Shown one piece after another: positions 26,936-36,450 of a DNA stretch of 64,000 nucleotides. The notes below the pieces were generated by a model, which did not search any database, had not been told where the DNA came from, and was given only the letters and a program-made list of their open reading frames with translations. The first letter of the stretch is position 1. Every line of letters begins with the position of its first letter. This stretch comes from Odoribacter splanchnicus DSM 20712. GTDB lineage: Bacteria > Bacteroidota > Bacteroidia > Bacteroidales > Marinifilaceae. The position numbers and the translations under genes were made by a program. The stretch covers positions 4,030,001-4,094,000 of the forward strand of contig NC_015160.1 in NCBI RefSeq assembly GCF_000190535.1. Direction: 5' to 3'.

Positions 26936-27008
26936 CGGGAAGGACTACCAACTATCCCGGTAAAGAACCGAAAGATGATTTTTTAACTTTAAAACATTAC
27001 ATTTTTTT
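26936..27008 (+). promoter_or_regulatory. Leader element, copy 2 (before susC)
   Basis: Stem CGGGA / TCCCG (26936-26940, 26955-26959) with CTACCAAC in the loop; a second small stem CGGT-AAAGA-ACCG; then GATGATTTTTTAACTTTAAA and an AT-rich run to ATG 27009. It aligns closely with 25733-25769. Confidence 0.6.
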
Positions 27009-30000
27009 ATGATGTTGCTGAGTCTGACCCACCTTTCTGCCAGCGTAAAAAGTCAGAATAGTGTGGTCAATCTTACCTTGAAGAATGTGTCGGTGGAACA
27101 AGCTTTGACAAAGGTAGAAAAGCAGTTGAAACAGAATTTTTTCTTCAATCGCGAGAATGTGGATTTGGAACGGAAGGTCGATTTGCAGTTGTCTGATGCT
27201 GATTTGGATGAATTGGTGTTACAACTTTTCGGTCGGGATTACAAATACCGCGTAGTAGATAATATTATTGTCGTTTCGCGTAAAGACGAAGAGCAGGAAC
27301 AACCTCAGCAGATTAAAGTCGAGGGGGTGGTCAAGGATAAGCGGGGAGATGCTCTGCCCGGAGTGACGGTTTTGATCAAAGGGACAAAAATCGGGGTGGC
27401 TACGGATCTGGACGGAAAATATTCCCTTTCGGTTCCGGTTGGTGCCCAGGTATTGGTATTCTCTATGGTGGGTATGCAGGATAAGGAGGAGACGGTCGGT
27501 AAACGCACCCGGATCGATGTCGTACTGGAAGAGGCGGTGAGTGAATTGGAAGATGTTGTGGTAACCGGATATTATACTCAGGCAAAAAATAGCTTTACCG
27601 GTGCTGCCAGAACCATTACGGCAGAAGAGTTACAGATGGGCGGAAATCAAAATATTCTGACGGCTTTGCAGAATGTCGATCCGTCGTTTATGAAAATAGA
27701 TAACAATCTGGCGGGGAGTAATCCGAACGTGGTGCCTGAATTTCAGATCCGCGGTGCAGGGAGTATTTCCGGTATAGAGAGTGAATACGAAGGAAATCCG
27801 AACTCGCCGGTATTCATTGTCGATGGTTTCGAGATGACTGCCGAGAAGGTTTACGATATGGATCCTTACCGGGTAGCCTCCATTACTTTGCTGAAAGATG
27901 CTGCGGCAACGGCTATTTATGGTTCACGGGCTTCCAACGGCGTGGTAGTTATTACAACCAATGCTCCGGCCAATGGAAAAATGCAGGTGAGTTATAATGT
28001 GGACGCTTCATTTTATATTGCGGATCTGAGTGATTATAATGTGTGTAATGCTGAAGAAAAGTTGGCGATTGAAAAGGCTGCTGGTATGTACACCGCCACT
28101 GCAGTGAATTCGCAGTTGACACTCGACAGGTGGTATAATGAGAAGCTGGCCAATATCAAACGGGGATACGATACATATTGGCTTGACAAGCCGCTGGATG
28201 CGGTAGCTGTGGCAAATAAACATACCCTGCGTCTGGATGGTGGTAATGATCATATCCGTTATGGCCTGGAGGTGAATTACAGTAATACGCCGGGAGTAAT
28301 GAAAGAGTCGGGGCGGCGGCGTTTGGCCTTGGGGATGGAGTTACAGTATATCTATAAGAATTTGACATTCCGTAATACCCTGACCTATTCTAACGTGAAG
28401 GCGACCAATTCTCCTTACGGTTCATTCAGTACTTATACTCAGTTGAATCCATATGTGCGGTATAAAGATGATGATGGGAATTATATTTACGAGGTGGACC
28501 GGTATATTCCTGTCGGCGGTGGCGGATTAGGAAAGACGTTTTATAATCCGTTGTATAATACCACGCTGAATACGGTAGATGAGGAAAAATACAATGATGT
28601 GACTAATAATTTCGGAGTGGATTGGACTATTATAGAGGGCTTGCGGTTGAAAGGCAGTTTTTCTTTCACCCATCAGAATACCTATGTAGACAATTTCAAA
28701 CCTGCCCGACATACGGATTTCGCAGATTATAGCGATGAGGATTTTGACCGGAGAGGAGCTTACGTCGGATCGCGCGGAGAGAATTTCAGCTATGATGCCA
28801 GTGCAGTACTGACCTATTTCTGGCAGCTTGATAAACATGTGGTTAATGCTAATCTCGGATGGAACTTACAAGAAAACGTAACCCGGGAGTTTACGGTAAA
28901 AACCGAAGGTTTCCCCAATGAGAACCTGGATTATATCAGTTTTGCAACCCAGTATGAAAAAGACGGTGCGCCTTCGGGGGATGAGTATACATCCCGTCTG
29001 GTGGGTTTTTTAGGAAATTTGAATTACAGCTATGACGAACGGTATTTGTTGGATCTTTCTTTCCGTGAGGATGCTTCTTCGCGTTTCGGTGCCGATAAAC
29101 GGTGGGCGCCCTTCTGGTCGGCAGGTTTGGGTTGGAATCTGCACAATGAGGGTTTTCTGAAAGATGTAGCTTTTATCAATCGTTTAAAAATACGTGGTTC
29201 GTACGGATTGACAGGTAGTCAGAATTATAATCCCTATCAGGCGATGACGACTTATAAATATCTCACCGGAGAACGTTATCATCATACGGTGGGGGCTGAA
29301 GTAATGGCATTGGGGAACGAAAAGCTGGGATGGCAGCGTACGTTGCAGCAGAACTACGGCTTGGATATCGATCTTTGGGATGAACGCATTAATATCACCG
29401 GAAACTATTATATAAAACTGTCAAAAGATGTATTGACCTCTGTAACCTTGCCCCCTTCTTTGGGTTTTGATTCTTATATGGACAATTTAGGAGAGGTAAA
29501 GAACTATGGGTATGAATTAAGCCTGCGCGTGGCGATTTTGAAGAATCCGGCCAAGCGGCTCTTTTGGAGCGTAAATGCCAATGCTTTACACAACAAAAAT
29601 AAGTTGATGAAGATATCGAATGCCCTGAGGGCTTATAATGATTCGCAGGATGAGGATTCTATGGCGGATTCCAAAAAGAAAGAACCCAACCGTCCGAAAG
29701 TACGCTATATTGAAGGGGAGTCCATGAATTCCATTTGGGTGAACCGGTCTCTGGGGATCGATCCGGCTACCGGTAATGAACTGTTTTTGGCCAAGAACGG
29801 GGATATCGTCACGGAATGGAATACAGACAACTATGTGATCGGCGGCTGTACAGATTCGGAATTGGAAGGGACTTTCGGAACAAACTTTCAGTGGAAAGGA
29901 TTTCAGTTGAATATGATATTCCGTTACAGCCTGGGGGGACAAATCTATAACCAGACGCTGGTAGATAAGGTGCAGGATGCCGATTTGCGTGGTAATGTGG

Positions 30001-30323
30001 ACCGGCGTGTATTCGAGGAACGTTGGCAGAAACCCGGAGACAAAGTGATGTTCACTAAATTCGGACCTGGGATAAATGCCAATGCGACTAGTCTGACCAA
30101 ACCGACTTCCCGCTTTATCGAGGATAACAATTATCTGGAATTGTCCACATTGAATCTGTCGTACGAATTCGGTATGCCCTGGATGAAGAAGGTGGGGTTA
30201 AAACGGCTGAAAGTCCTCTTTTATATGAACGACGTGTTCCGTGCTTCCACTGTGAAGCAGGAGAGGGGAATCGATTATCCGTTTGCCCGCAATTTTAGTG
30301 TAGGATTGCAGGCACGTTTCTAA
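27009..30323 (+). CDS. SusC/RagA-type TonB-dependent transporter (second locus)
   Basis: 1104 residues. STN domain (VSVEQALTKVEKQLKQNFFF, about residues 28-95), carboxypeptidase-regulatory-like domain (GVVKDKRGDALPGVTVLIKG), TonB-box-like DVVVTGYY near 185, plug with LLKDAAATAIYGSRASNGVV, then the barrel to FSVGLQARF. Native codon use throughout, unlike the SusC at 13348. The start is odd: MMLLSLTHLSASVKS is a very short signal peptide with no basic residue. The frame upstream of 27009 has no ATG, so the basic n-region appears to be missing. Pairs with the SusD gene 27 bases downstream and, through STN, with FecR at 24517. Confidence 0.94.
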   Translation: MMLLSLTHLSASVKSQNSVVNLTLKNVSVEQALTKVEKQLKQNFFFNRENVDLERKVDLQLSDADLDELVLQLFGRDYKYRVVDNIIVVSRKDEEQEQPQQIKVEGVVKDKRGDALPGVTVLIKGTKIGVATDLDGKYSLSVPVGAQVLVFSMVGMQDKEETVGKRTRIDVVLEEAVSELEDVVVTGYYTQAKNSFTGAARTITAEELQMGGNQNILTALQNVDPSFMKIDNNLAGSNPNVVPEFQIRGAGSISGIESEYEGNPNSPVFIVDGFEMTAEKVYDMDPYRVASITLLKDAAATAIYGSRASNGVVVITTNAPANGKMQVSYNVDASFYIADLSDYNVCNAEEKLAIEKAAGMYTATAVNSQLTLDRWYNEKLANIKRGYDTYWLDKPLDAVAVANKHTLRLDGGNDHIRYGLEVNYSNTPGVMKESGRRRLALGMELQYIYKNLTFRNTLTYSNVKATNSPYGSFSTYTQLNPYVRYKDDDGNYIYEVDRYIPVGGGGLGKTFYNPLYNTTLNTVDEEKYNDVTNNFGVDWTIIEGLRLKGSFSFTHQNTYVDNFKPARHTDFADYSDEDFDRRGAYVGSRGENFSYDASAVLTYFWQLDKHVVNANLGWNLQENVTREFTVKTEGFPNENLDYISFATQYEKDGAPSGDEYTSRLVGFLGNLNYSYDERYLLDLSFREDASSRFGADKRWAPFWSAGLGWNLHNEGFLKDVAFINRLKIRGSYGLTGSQNYNPYQAMTTYKYLTGERYHHTVGAEVMALGNEKLGWQRTLQQNYGLDIDLWDERINITGNYYIKLSKDVLTSVTLPPSLGFDSYMDNLGEVKNYGYELSLRVAILKNPAKRLFWSVNANALHNKNKLMKISNALRAYNDSQDEDSMADSKKKEPNRPKVRYIEGESMNSIWVNRSLGIDPATGNELFLAKNGDIVTEWNTDNYVIGGCTDSELEGTFGTNFQWKGFQLNMIFRYSLGGQIYNQTLVDKVQDADLRGNVDRRVFEERWQKPGDKVMFTKFGPGINANATSLTKPTSRFIEDNNYLELSTLNLSYEFGMPWMKKVGLKRLKVLFYMNDVFRASTVKQERGIDYPFARNFSVGLQARF

Positions 30324-30350
30324 ATGTTTACGATTAATTGATAGAAGGTT

Positions 30351-31757
30351 ATGAAATATACAATATTGAAATACGGCATGTTGGCAGGCACACTGTTGTT
30401 AGGTGGCTGTAATAATTGGTTGGATGTGGATCCTAAATCGCAGGTAAAACAGGAGGTGCTGTTTGAATCGGAGGCCGGTTTCCAGGATGCACTGACAGGT
30501 ATTTATACAATAATGGCACGTACGGACATGTACGGAGGGCATGAGACGATGGGATTTTTGGAGATGGTGGCACAGACCTATACGGAGGTGATTTATACTT
30601 ACGAGGATGTGTTGAAATACAATTATGAGGAGACAAATTCGGAAGCCTGCATTGATGGTTTTTGGAAAGGAAATTATAATGCGATAGCCAATTGTAATCA
30701 GATTCTGGCTCATGTAGACGAGCGGAAAGGTGTATTCAGTAGTGGGGTATACGAGGCTGTAAAGGCAGAAGCGCTGGCTTTGCGTGCTTTCTTGCATTTC
30801 GACCTGTTGCGGGGCTTTGCTTTCTCTTATGTGACGGGTAAGGATGAACTTGCCATCCCATACGTAGATAAGGTGACGAACAAACCTGTGGCGCAGTCGA
30901 CTGTGGCAGAAGTGCTGGAACGGATAATTACCGAGGCGGAGGAGGCTCGAAAACTGATCCGGGAAGTTGATCCTTTGGGGCCTGCATACGATACTTACAC
31001 GGAGAGCGGCTACAAATCCGAAGATTTTATCCAGGGGGGCGGTTTTTGGCTTTACCGCAAATCGAAGCTGAACTATTATGGCATAACCGCTTTCCTGGCA
31101 CGGGTGTATTTGTATAAGGGGGACAAGGTGAATGCGCTGGCATGTGCGAAAGAGGTCATCGAAAGCGGAAAGTTTTCACTGCTGGAAGAAAAACAGTTGC
31201 AGCAGGACGAGACGTGGGGGTATTTGTGCAGTGAGAACGAGTATATTTCTTCTCTTTATGTGTATGATATGGAAGAGGGACGGTCGGATGTGTTTTTCGG
31301 CGAGGAGAGTTCTATGAGATGTTATATTTCGGATGCCCGGCGTTCGGTTGTGTTCGGTACGCCCGGTGTAGATATCGATTGGCGCAATCAAAACATGTTT
31401 GTCTTGAAAACCGGCGAGACGAAATATTATGTCGGGAAATATCAGGGTGTGAATCGTATTCCTTTACTGAAGTTGTCGGAAATGTATCTGATTGCTGCGG
31501 AGGCTTCGGGTGATAAGAGTTGGTTGCAGACTTTACGCGATCACCGGGGATATGTAAATTATCCGTTGGCGGACGATTGTGACCTGACAGCTGAAATAGA
31601 GGCTGAATACCGCAAAGAGTTTATTGCTGAAGGTCAGCTTTTCTATTATTACAAACGGTTGAACTATGACAAATTACCGGGGATGTCGGAACCGATGGCA
31701 AAACATTATGTTTTCCCGATGCCGGACAACGAACTTGAATTTGGTAATATTAAATAA
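30351..31757 (+). CDS. SusD/RagB-type outer-membrane lipoprotein (second locus)
   Basis: 468 residues. Lipobox LLGGC near residue 20, then NNWLDVDPKSQV, the typical start of a mature SusD. Other marks: FESEAGFQDALTGIYTIMA, AEALALRAFLHFDLLRGFAF, and the end YVFPMPDNELEFG (FPIPxxE-like tail). Partner of the SusC at 27009 and lid of its barrel. A DUF4843 and a PKD-like lipoprotein gene follow closely, a frequent Bacteroidota arrangement whose substrate is not settled. Confidence 0.95.
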   Translation: MKYTILKYGMLAGTLLLGGCNNWLDVDPKSQVKQEVLFESEAGFQDALTGIYTIMARTDMYGGHETMGFLEMVAQTYTEVIYTYEDVLKYNYEETNSEACIDGFWKGNYNAIANCNQILAHVDERKGVFSSGVYEAVKAEALALRAFLHFDLLRGFAFSYVTGKDELAIPYVDKVTNKPVAQSTVAEVLERIITEAEEARKLIREVDPLGPAYDTYTESGYKSEDFIQGGGFWLYRKSKLNYYGITAFLARVYLYKGDKVNALACAKEVIESGKFSLLEEKQLQQDETWGYLCSENEYISSLYVYDMEEGRSDVFFGEESSMRCYISDARRSVVFGTPGVDIDWRNQNMFVLKTGETKYYVGKYQGVNRIPLLKLSEMYLIAAEASGDKSWLQTLRDHRGYVNYPLADDCDLTAEIEAEYRKEFIAEGQLFYYYKRLNYDKLPGMSEPMAKHYVFPMPDNELEFGNIK

Positions 31758-31769
31758 AAAAGACAGACG

Positions 31770-32480
31770 ATGAAAAAATTAGGATATATATTTTTATGCC
31801 TGGCAGCGCTATGGAGTTGCCAGGACAATGCAGACTACCCGTTCAAGGGAAAAGATGCCGTATATTTTCAGCTACAGACGGATGATTATTATTGGACACA
31901 AACTCTGGACAGCATGGTGTATACTTTTGCCGGTAAAGGGGTTGAGGAAGATACGTTATGGGTTCGGGTAAATCTGCAGGGGGATGCCGTCCCGTATGCC
32001 CGTGATATTCTTGTCGTGACGGACGATGAGAAAACGACTGCAGAGGAGGGCCTTCATTACGAGGCTTTGAAACCGGTATACGAATTGCCTGCCGATGCCG
32101 TTTATACGAGGATTCCCGTAATTATTTACAACAAGGACGAGGAATTGGAAAAGAAACAGGTGACGATAGCCCTTGCCTTGAAATCTTCTGATGAATTGGA
32201 CCTGGGCATTACTGACCGGCGGACTTGTCGTCTTTTGGTGTCGAACATGTTAGGAAAACCGCTTTATTGGGAAGAAACGATTTCCTGGGATTTCGGGGAA
32301 TATTCCCGGAAAAAGCATGAGCTTTGTATTTTGGAACTGGGACGGGATTTCCCTGCCGAGGCAAGCGAGTACAGTGCAGAAAGCCGGATGTGGGATGTTT
32401 ATGGGGCATATATGAGTGACTATTTCGAGGAAAATTATCCGGTTTATGATGAGAATGGTAAAATTATCGAGCCTTGGTAA
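31770..32480 (+). CDS. DUF4843 lipoprotein
   Basis: 236 residues. Lipoprotein signal (MKKLGYIFLCLAALWSC, Cys 17). The mature part starts with GKDAVYFQLQ and has LPADAVYTRIPVIIYN and a C-terminal KPLYWEETISWDFGEYSRKK, the pattern of DUF4843 proteins. These almost always sit next to SusCD genes, are probably surface-exposed and may help bind the ligand; no function is proven that I know of. It lies 12 bases after susD in the same operon. Confidence 0.88.
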   Translation: MKKLGYIFLCLAALWSCQDNADYPFKGKDAVYFQLQTDDYYWTQTLDSMVYTFAGKGVEEDTLWVRVNLQGDAVPYARDILVVTDDEKTTAEEGLHYEALKPVYELPADAVYTRIPVIIYNKDEELEKKQVTIALALKSSDELDLGITDRRTCRLLVSNMLGKPLYWEETISWDFGEYSRKKHELCILELGRDFPAEASEYSAESRMWDVYGAYMSDYFEENYPVYDENGKIIEPW

Positions 32481-32511
32481 GAAGGAGTGTAATCTGTAAA
32501 ATGAATGCGAT

Positions 32512-33981
32512 ATGAAGAAGATATATTTATTGCTGTGTTTTGTAGCCTGTCTTTTGGCTTCTTGTCTGGAAGACAAGGGGAATGACCTCTACATCGAATT
32601 GAATGACGTAACCATCGGGAAAATACGTGATACGACAGTGGAACAGTTTACCCGCCTGAAAATCGAACCGGAGATTACAACTCGTTCCGGTGAGTTCAAA
32701 GCTGAGGATTATACCTATTTGTGGTATATGTATACAACTTATGGGATGAGTAGTCTGACTTCTGCGGATACATTGAGTCTGGAGAAAAATCTGGATACGG
32801 AGATCACTTGTATCCCGGGTGACTATAGTTTGGTATTTAAAGTAATGGACAAAGAGACGGGGATAACGTATACTACGGAGTATGCCACTTCTGTCACAGT
32901 TATCAATTCCTATTCCAAGGGCATGATGGCATTGAGTAGCGAAGATGGAGAGGCGAGTGTGACTTTTGTGAATACCGTCGGTACGGTGACAGAGAATGCC
33001 TATAAGAAAGTGAATGGGGAAGCGGCCGGTAAGAACCCTACGGGTATCCGTTATGTTTCAGGCATGTTATCGCAGGCGGAAGAAATGATCGTTATCATGA
33101 CGGACGATGAGAAAGGCGGTACGGTGGTAAAGCCTCTCGATATGTCGTATGTGATGGATTTCAAGGATATGTTTTATATACAACCGGAAGTCATCAAGCC
33201 CCAATTCTTTGGAACTGCCGAAGTAACCTTGTATGAATATGTGAATAATGACGGAATTATCTATCGCCGGGAAAATAGGGAGAGTGGTTATCCGAAATAC
33301 GGAGTGGCGGTTAAAGGGGAATACGACCGGATCGCTCCTTTTGACTTTTTTGATGCGACAGGTAGCTATGTGGCCTGGTTCTATGACCAGGGACGGGAAC
33401 GTTTCATTTATTTGAATTGCCCGCTGGATGGTGATGTGATGATTGAATTGCAGGATATGTCAGGTGCGTTTAATCCCAACAATGTGGGGATGCAGATGTT
33501 GTGGGGAGGTGCATTCGGTAGTAATTATAAGTTGAGTAATGGGCGTATGGTGATGGAGGATGATGCCGGGGAACGCTGGATGCTTTCCTTTACTTCGAGC
33601 AAGGTTGACAAACAAGTTGTATTTACCCCTTTGGCGAAGCTTCAACTGACCTATGAGGGGGCTCGTGAGGCTCATACCTTTACTACGGCTCAGAATGCCA
33701 ATTTCCTGTATTACGGTTACGATAACAAGATTGCGTGCGTCAGTTTTTCTACCGGCAATCTGCTGAATGTGTATGAGATGGAAGGAGGAAATGTGGATTA
33801 TATCGAATGTGACCAGGTGGGGAATATCAATCAGATGTGGGTAGGCATCAGCGATGGTTCCGGTACGGCCAAGTCCGGTTCTATCGTAGTACTGGAAATG
33901 AGTACGGACGGTTCGCTGAAAGAAGTGACGCGGTATAAGAATGTGTGTGGAAAAGTAGTCGATTTTGAATACAAGCAATAA
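32512..33981 (+). CDS. PKD-like family surface lipoprotein
   Basis: 489 residues. Lipobox LLASC near residue 17. The N-terminal Ig/PKD-like part (FTRLKIEPEITTRSGEFKAE, YTYLWYMY) matches PKD-like lipoproteins that accompany DUF4843 and SusCD genes. The C-terminal two-thirds is beta-rich, propeller-like in feel (YGYDNKIACVSFSTGNLLNV), and may bind substrate at the surface. 31 bases after the DUF4843 gene; the next gene starts 10 bases after its stop. Confidence 0.85.
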   Translation: MKKIYLLLCFVACLLASCLEDKGNDLYIELNDVTIGKIRDTTVEQFTRLKIEPEITTRSGEFKAEDYTYLWYMYTTYGMSSLTSADTLSLEKNLDTEITCIPGDYSLVFKVMDKETGITYTTEYATSVTVINSYSKGMMALSSEDGEASVTFVNTVGTVTENAYKKVNGEAAGKNPTGIRYVSGMLSQAEEMIVIMTDDEKGGTVVKPLDMSYVMDFKDMFYIQPEVIKPQFFGTAEVTLYEYVNNDGIIYRRENRESGYPKYGVAVKGEYDRIAPFDFFDATGSYVAWFYDQGRERFIYLNCPLDGDVMIELQDMSGAFNPNNVGMQMLWGGAFGSNYKLSNGRMVMEDDAGERWMLSFTSSKVDKQVVFTPLAKLQLTYEGAREAHTFTTAQNANFLYYGYDNKIACVSFSTGNLLNVYEMEGGNVDYIECDQVGNINQMWVGISDGSGTAKSGSIVVLEMSTDGSLKEVTRYKNVCGKVVDFEYKQ

Positions 33982-33991
33982 AACTGTAAAA

Positions 33992-36397
33992 ATGAAGAAA
34001 ATATTGATATTAGGGACCGCACTGTTGTGCGGTTTCCTTGGCCGGGTGGCTGCACAGGGGGTGGAGTTCCGTGATCTGACCTTCGGACAGGCGTTGGAAC
34101 AGGCCCGGACAGAAAACAAGCTGGTATTTATGGATTGCTATACCAGCTGGTGCGGACCTTGTAAGAATATGCTGAAAAACGTCTTCACTTTGCCTGAAGC
34201 CGGTGAGTTTATGAATGCACATTTCGTTTGTGTAAAGTATGACATGGAAAAAGGCGAAGGGATCGGGTTGAAAAAACAGTTTGCAGTCCGTGCTTTCCCG
34301 ACATTTTTTATTATCCGGCCGGACGGTACGGTGCAACACCGGTTGGCCGGAGGAAGTCAATGGGAGCGTTTCCGCGAACGGGTTGCAAGAGGATTGGAGG
34401 AAACGACTTCTTATGCCTATCTCAACGAACGCTATCAGCAGGGTAAGCTTGCCCGGAAACAATACCCCCATTACGTTCAGGCTTTGAAAGATGCCGGCGA
34501 TCGGCCTGCCGTGAAGAACGTTTGTATGGAAGTTTTCGGGCAACTGAGCGACAAAGCGAAATGCAGTGCAGAAAACTGGTATATTTTCGATCAGGAAATG
34601 GGACCGGCCGATCCCCGGTTTGAATACCTGGTGGATCACAAAGAGGCTTTCGACCGGACAGTGGGGCAGAAAATAGTGGATGAGAAGATTTATTCCGTTT
34701 ATGGAGATGAATTGCTTGGCATCAATAATAGTAAGGATGCTGAATGGCCGGAAAGAATTGGCCGTATCGCCCATCAGATGCAAAAGATCGGTTTTGAGAA
34801 AAAGCCGGAGATCGAGAATACACTGGACTACGTGGTGGCTTATCTGAGTAAGGATATCGAAGGGGTGTTGAAAAATTTGGAAGAACGGACTGATTTTCCC
34901 CAATATGTGATGATGGATCTGGCTTTTCGTTTCGGTTTTATTGTTCAGGAAGGTACGGATGAGCAAGTAGCCCGGTATATTCAGTTGGGACGACGGGCCG
35001 AACAGCAGGCGGCTACCCCTCAGCTGGCCGGCTTGATCCGGGAGTATATGGACCGGTATGAAGCAGAACTGAACGACCGCAAGACTTATGCCGGCATACG
35101 GGGCCGGGTGACTCGCGAGAGAATGAATGAAGTGAATTTATATAAGGTGGAAGACGGAAAAGAATGTCTGATCGCAACCTCGAAGGTGAGCCGGGACGGC
35201 TGGTATGGATTCGCCTTCCAGCCTGAACGGAAAGGCTTCTATACGGTGGGGGGAAAGGAGAATCTGGATCGGATCCGTCTTTATATAAAACCGGGTGATC
35301 AGGGAGAAGTGAATTTCCCCGAAGATACTATCGTGATTACTGCGCGGAATACGCCGGAAAATCTCTTGCTTGCCCGTTGGGAAACGATGATGATTCCGGT
35401 ACGGGAAAGAGTCGATAATCTGAAGTATGCTTTGTTCGATTACCGCGATTTCTTCCCTTATTTTATGGATTTTCTGCCACAGGCCCGTGAGTTTCAGGAA
35501 AAGCTGACCTTCCGGGATGAGACATTCGCACGCTTGGTGAAACAAACGATTGATTTCGATCTCGATTATTATGCTTTCCGGATTTTGAATGCCCTGAAAG
35601 CGGGTAAAGAAACCCATAAACCCAGTCGTCCTACTCCGGCCGATTATCCGGCGTATTACGAAACCATTGTTTCCCGGGATAAGTTAACGGATGCTTCGGT
35701 ACTGGAACAACCTTATGGTTACGATTATTTGCAACGTTATACGACGTTTGCTCTGGCAAAAGAGGGGGAAAAAGACAATTTATCCAATCGGCTTAAATGG
35801 TTGTCGGATGATTTACTGAAAGCGGAAATCGTGCTTTGGTATGCCGAACGTTGCCGGACTTATGAAAACTATCAGAAAATACTCGGTGAATATGGCAGTT
35901 TCCTGACAACTGAAAATCACCGGGAGCGGATGAATGCCGTTTCGGCCAGGCTGTATCAGGGGAAGAAGGGCGAAATGGCAGCCGATTTCACTTATCCCGA
36001 CCGGAATGGTAAGCTGGTATCCTTGTCCGATTTCCGGGGTAAGGTTGTACTGGTGGACGTATGGGCTACGTGGTGCGGTCCCTGCCGTGCGGAAATCCCT
36101 CATCTTGTGAAACTGGAGAAAGAAATGGAAGGTAAAGATGTCGTTTTTATCGGTGTATCGATCGATCAGAAGAAAGATCACCGGAAGTGGCTCGAGGTTC
36201 TGGAGCAGGAGGGGCTTAGTGGTGTACAGCTTTTTGCTGGCGTGTCTCCGCAAATTATGAAAGACTATAAATTTACCACAATTCCCCGTTTCATGGTATT
36301 TGACCGGGAAGGGAAAGTGGTGACGACTAAATCGCCTCGGCCTTCCAGTCCGGAATTGAAAAAATTATTGGAAAAATTATTGAATTCGGGTTTATAA
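33992..36397 (+). CDS. Two-domain thioredoxin protein (N-terminal Trx-like, C-terminal TlpA-like)
   Basis: 801 residues from ATG at 33992; the frame from 33965 begins at a TTG inside the previous gene. Signal peptide MKKILILGTALLCGFLGRVA. Domain 1 (about residues 25-150) has active site TSWCGPC and FPTFFIIRPDG, like the single-domain protein at 25829. A long helical middle part follows, then a beta insert near 365-450. Domain 3 (about 655-801) is TlpA-like: MAADFTYPDRNGKLVSLSDF, WATWCGPC, IPRFMVFD. Two separate CxxC sites in one chain, and a second Trx protein in the same operon, suggest redox handling of cargo or of exported proteins. Ends the operon at a strong terminator. Confidence 0.85.
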   Translation: MKKILILGTALLCGFLGRVAAQGVEFRDLTFGQALEQARTENKLVFMDCYTSWCGPCKNMLKNVFTLPEAGEFMNAHFVCVKYDMEKGEGIGLKKQFAVRAFPTFFIIRPDGTVQHRLAGGSQWERFRERVARGLEETTSYAYLNERYQQGKLARKQYPHYVQALKDAGDRPAVKNVCMEVFGQLSDKAKCSAENWYIFDQEMGPADPRFEYLVDHKEAFDRTVGQKIVDEKIYSVYGDELLGINNSKDAEWPERIGRIAHQMQKIGFEKKPEIENTLDYVVAYLSKDIEGVLKNLEERTDFPQYVMMDLAFRFGFIVQEGTDEQVARYIQLGRRAEQQAATPQLAGLIREYMDRYEAELNDRKTYAGIRGRVTRERMNEVNLYKVEDGKECLIATSKVSRDGWYGFAFQPERKGFYTVGGKENLDRIRLYIKPGDQGEVNFPEDTIVITARNTPENLLLARWETMMIPVRERVDNLKYALFDYRDFFPYFMDFLPQAREFQEKLTFRDETFARLVKQTIDFDLDYYAFRILNALKAGKETHKPSRPTPADYPAYYETIVSRDKLTDASVLEQPYGYDYLQRYTTFALAKEGEKDNLSNRLKWLSDDLLKAEIVLWYAERCRTYENYQKILGEYGSFLTTENHRERMNAVSARLYQGKKGEMAADFTYPDRNGKLVSLSDFRGKVVLVDVWATWCGPCRAEIPHLVKLEKEMEGKDVVFIGVSIDQKKDHRKWLEVLEQEGLSGVQLFAGVSPQIMKDYKFTTIPRFMVFDREGKVVTTKSPRPSSPELKKLLEKLLNSGL

Positions 36398-36410
36398 ACT
36401 GAGTTAATTC

Positions 36411-36450
36411 TACTTTTTAAATAGTTACTTTTGTAACTATTTAAAAAGTA
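36411..36450. terminator. Bidirectional terminator between the second Sus operon and metF
   Basis: Perfect 18-bp stem: 36411-36428 against 36433-36450, with a TTTT loop. T-rich on both strands at the stem ends. The metF stop codon lies inside it (36441-36443), so both convergent transcripts can end here. Confidence 0.85.

Noticed and set aside
36426..36433. TACTTTTG promoter-like match
   Set aside because: It lies in the loop and arm of the strong terminator at 36411-36450 and no plus-strand gene follows.
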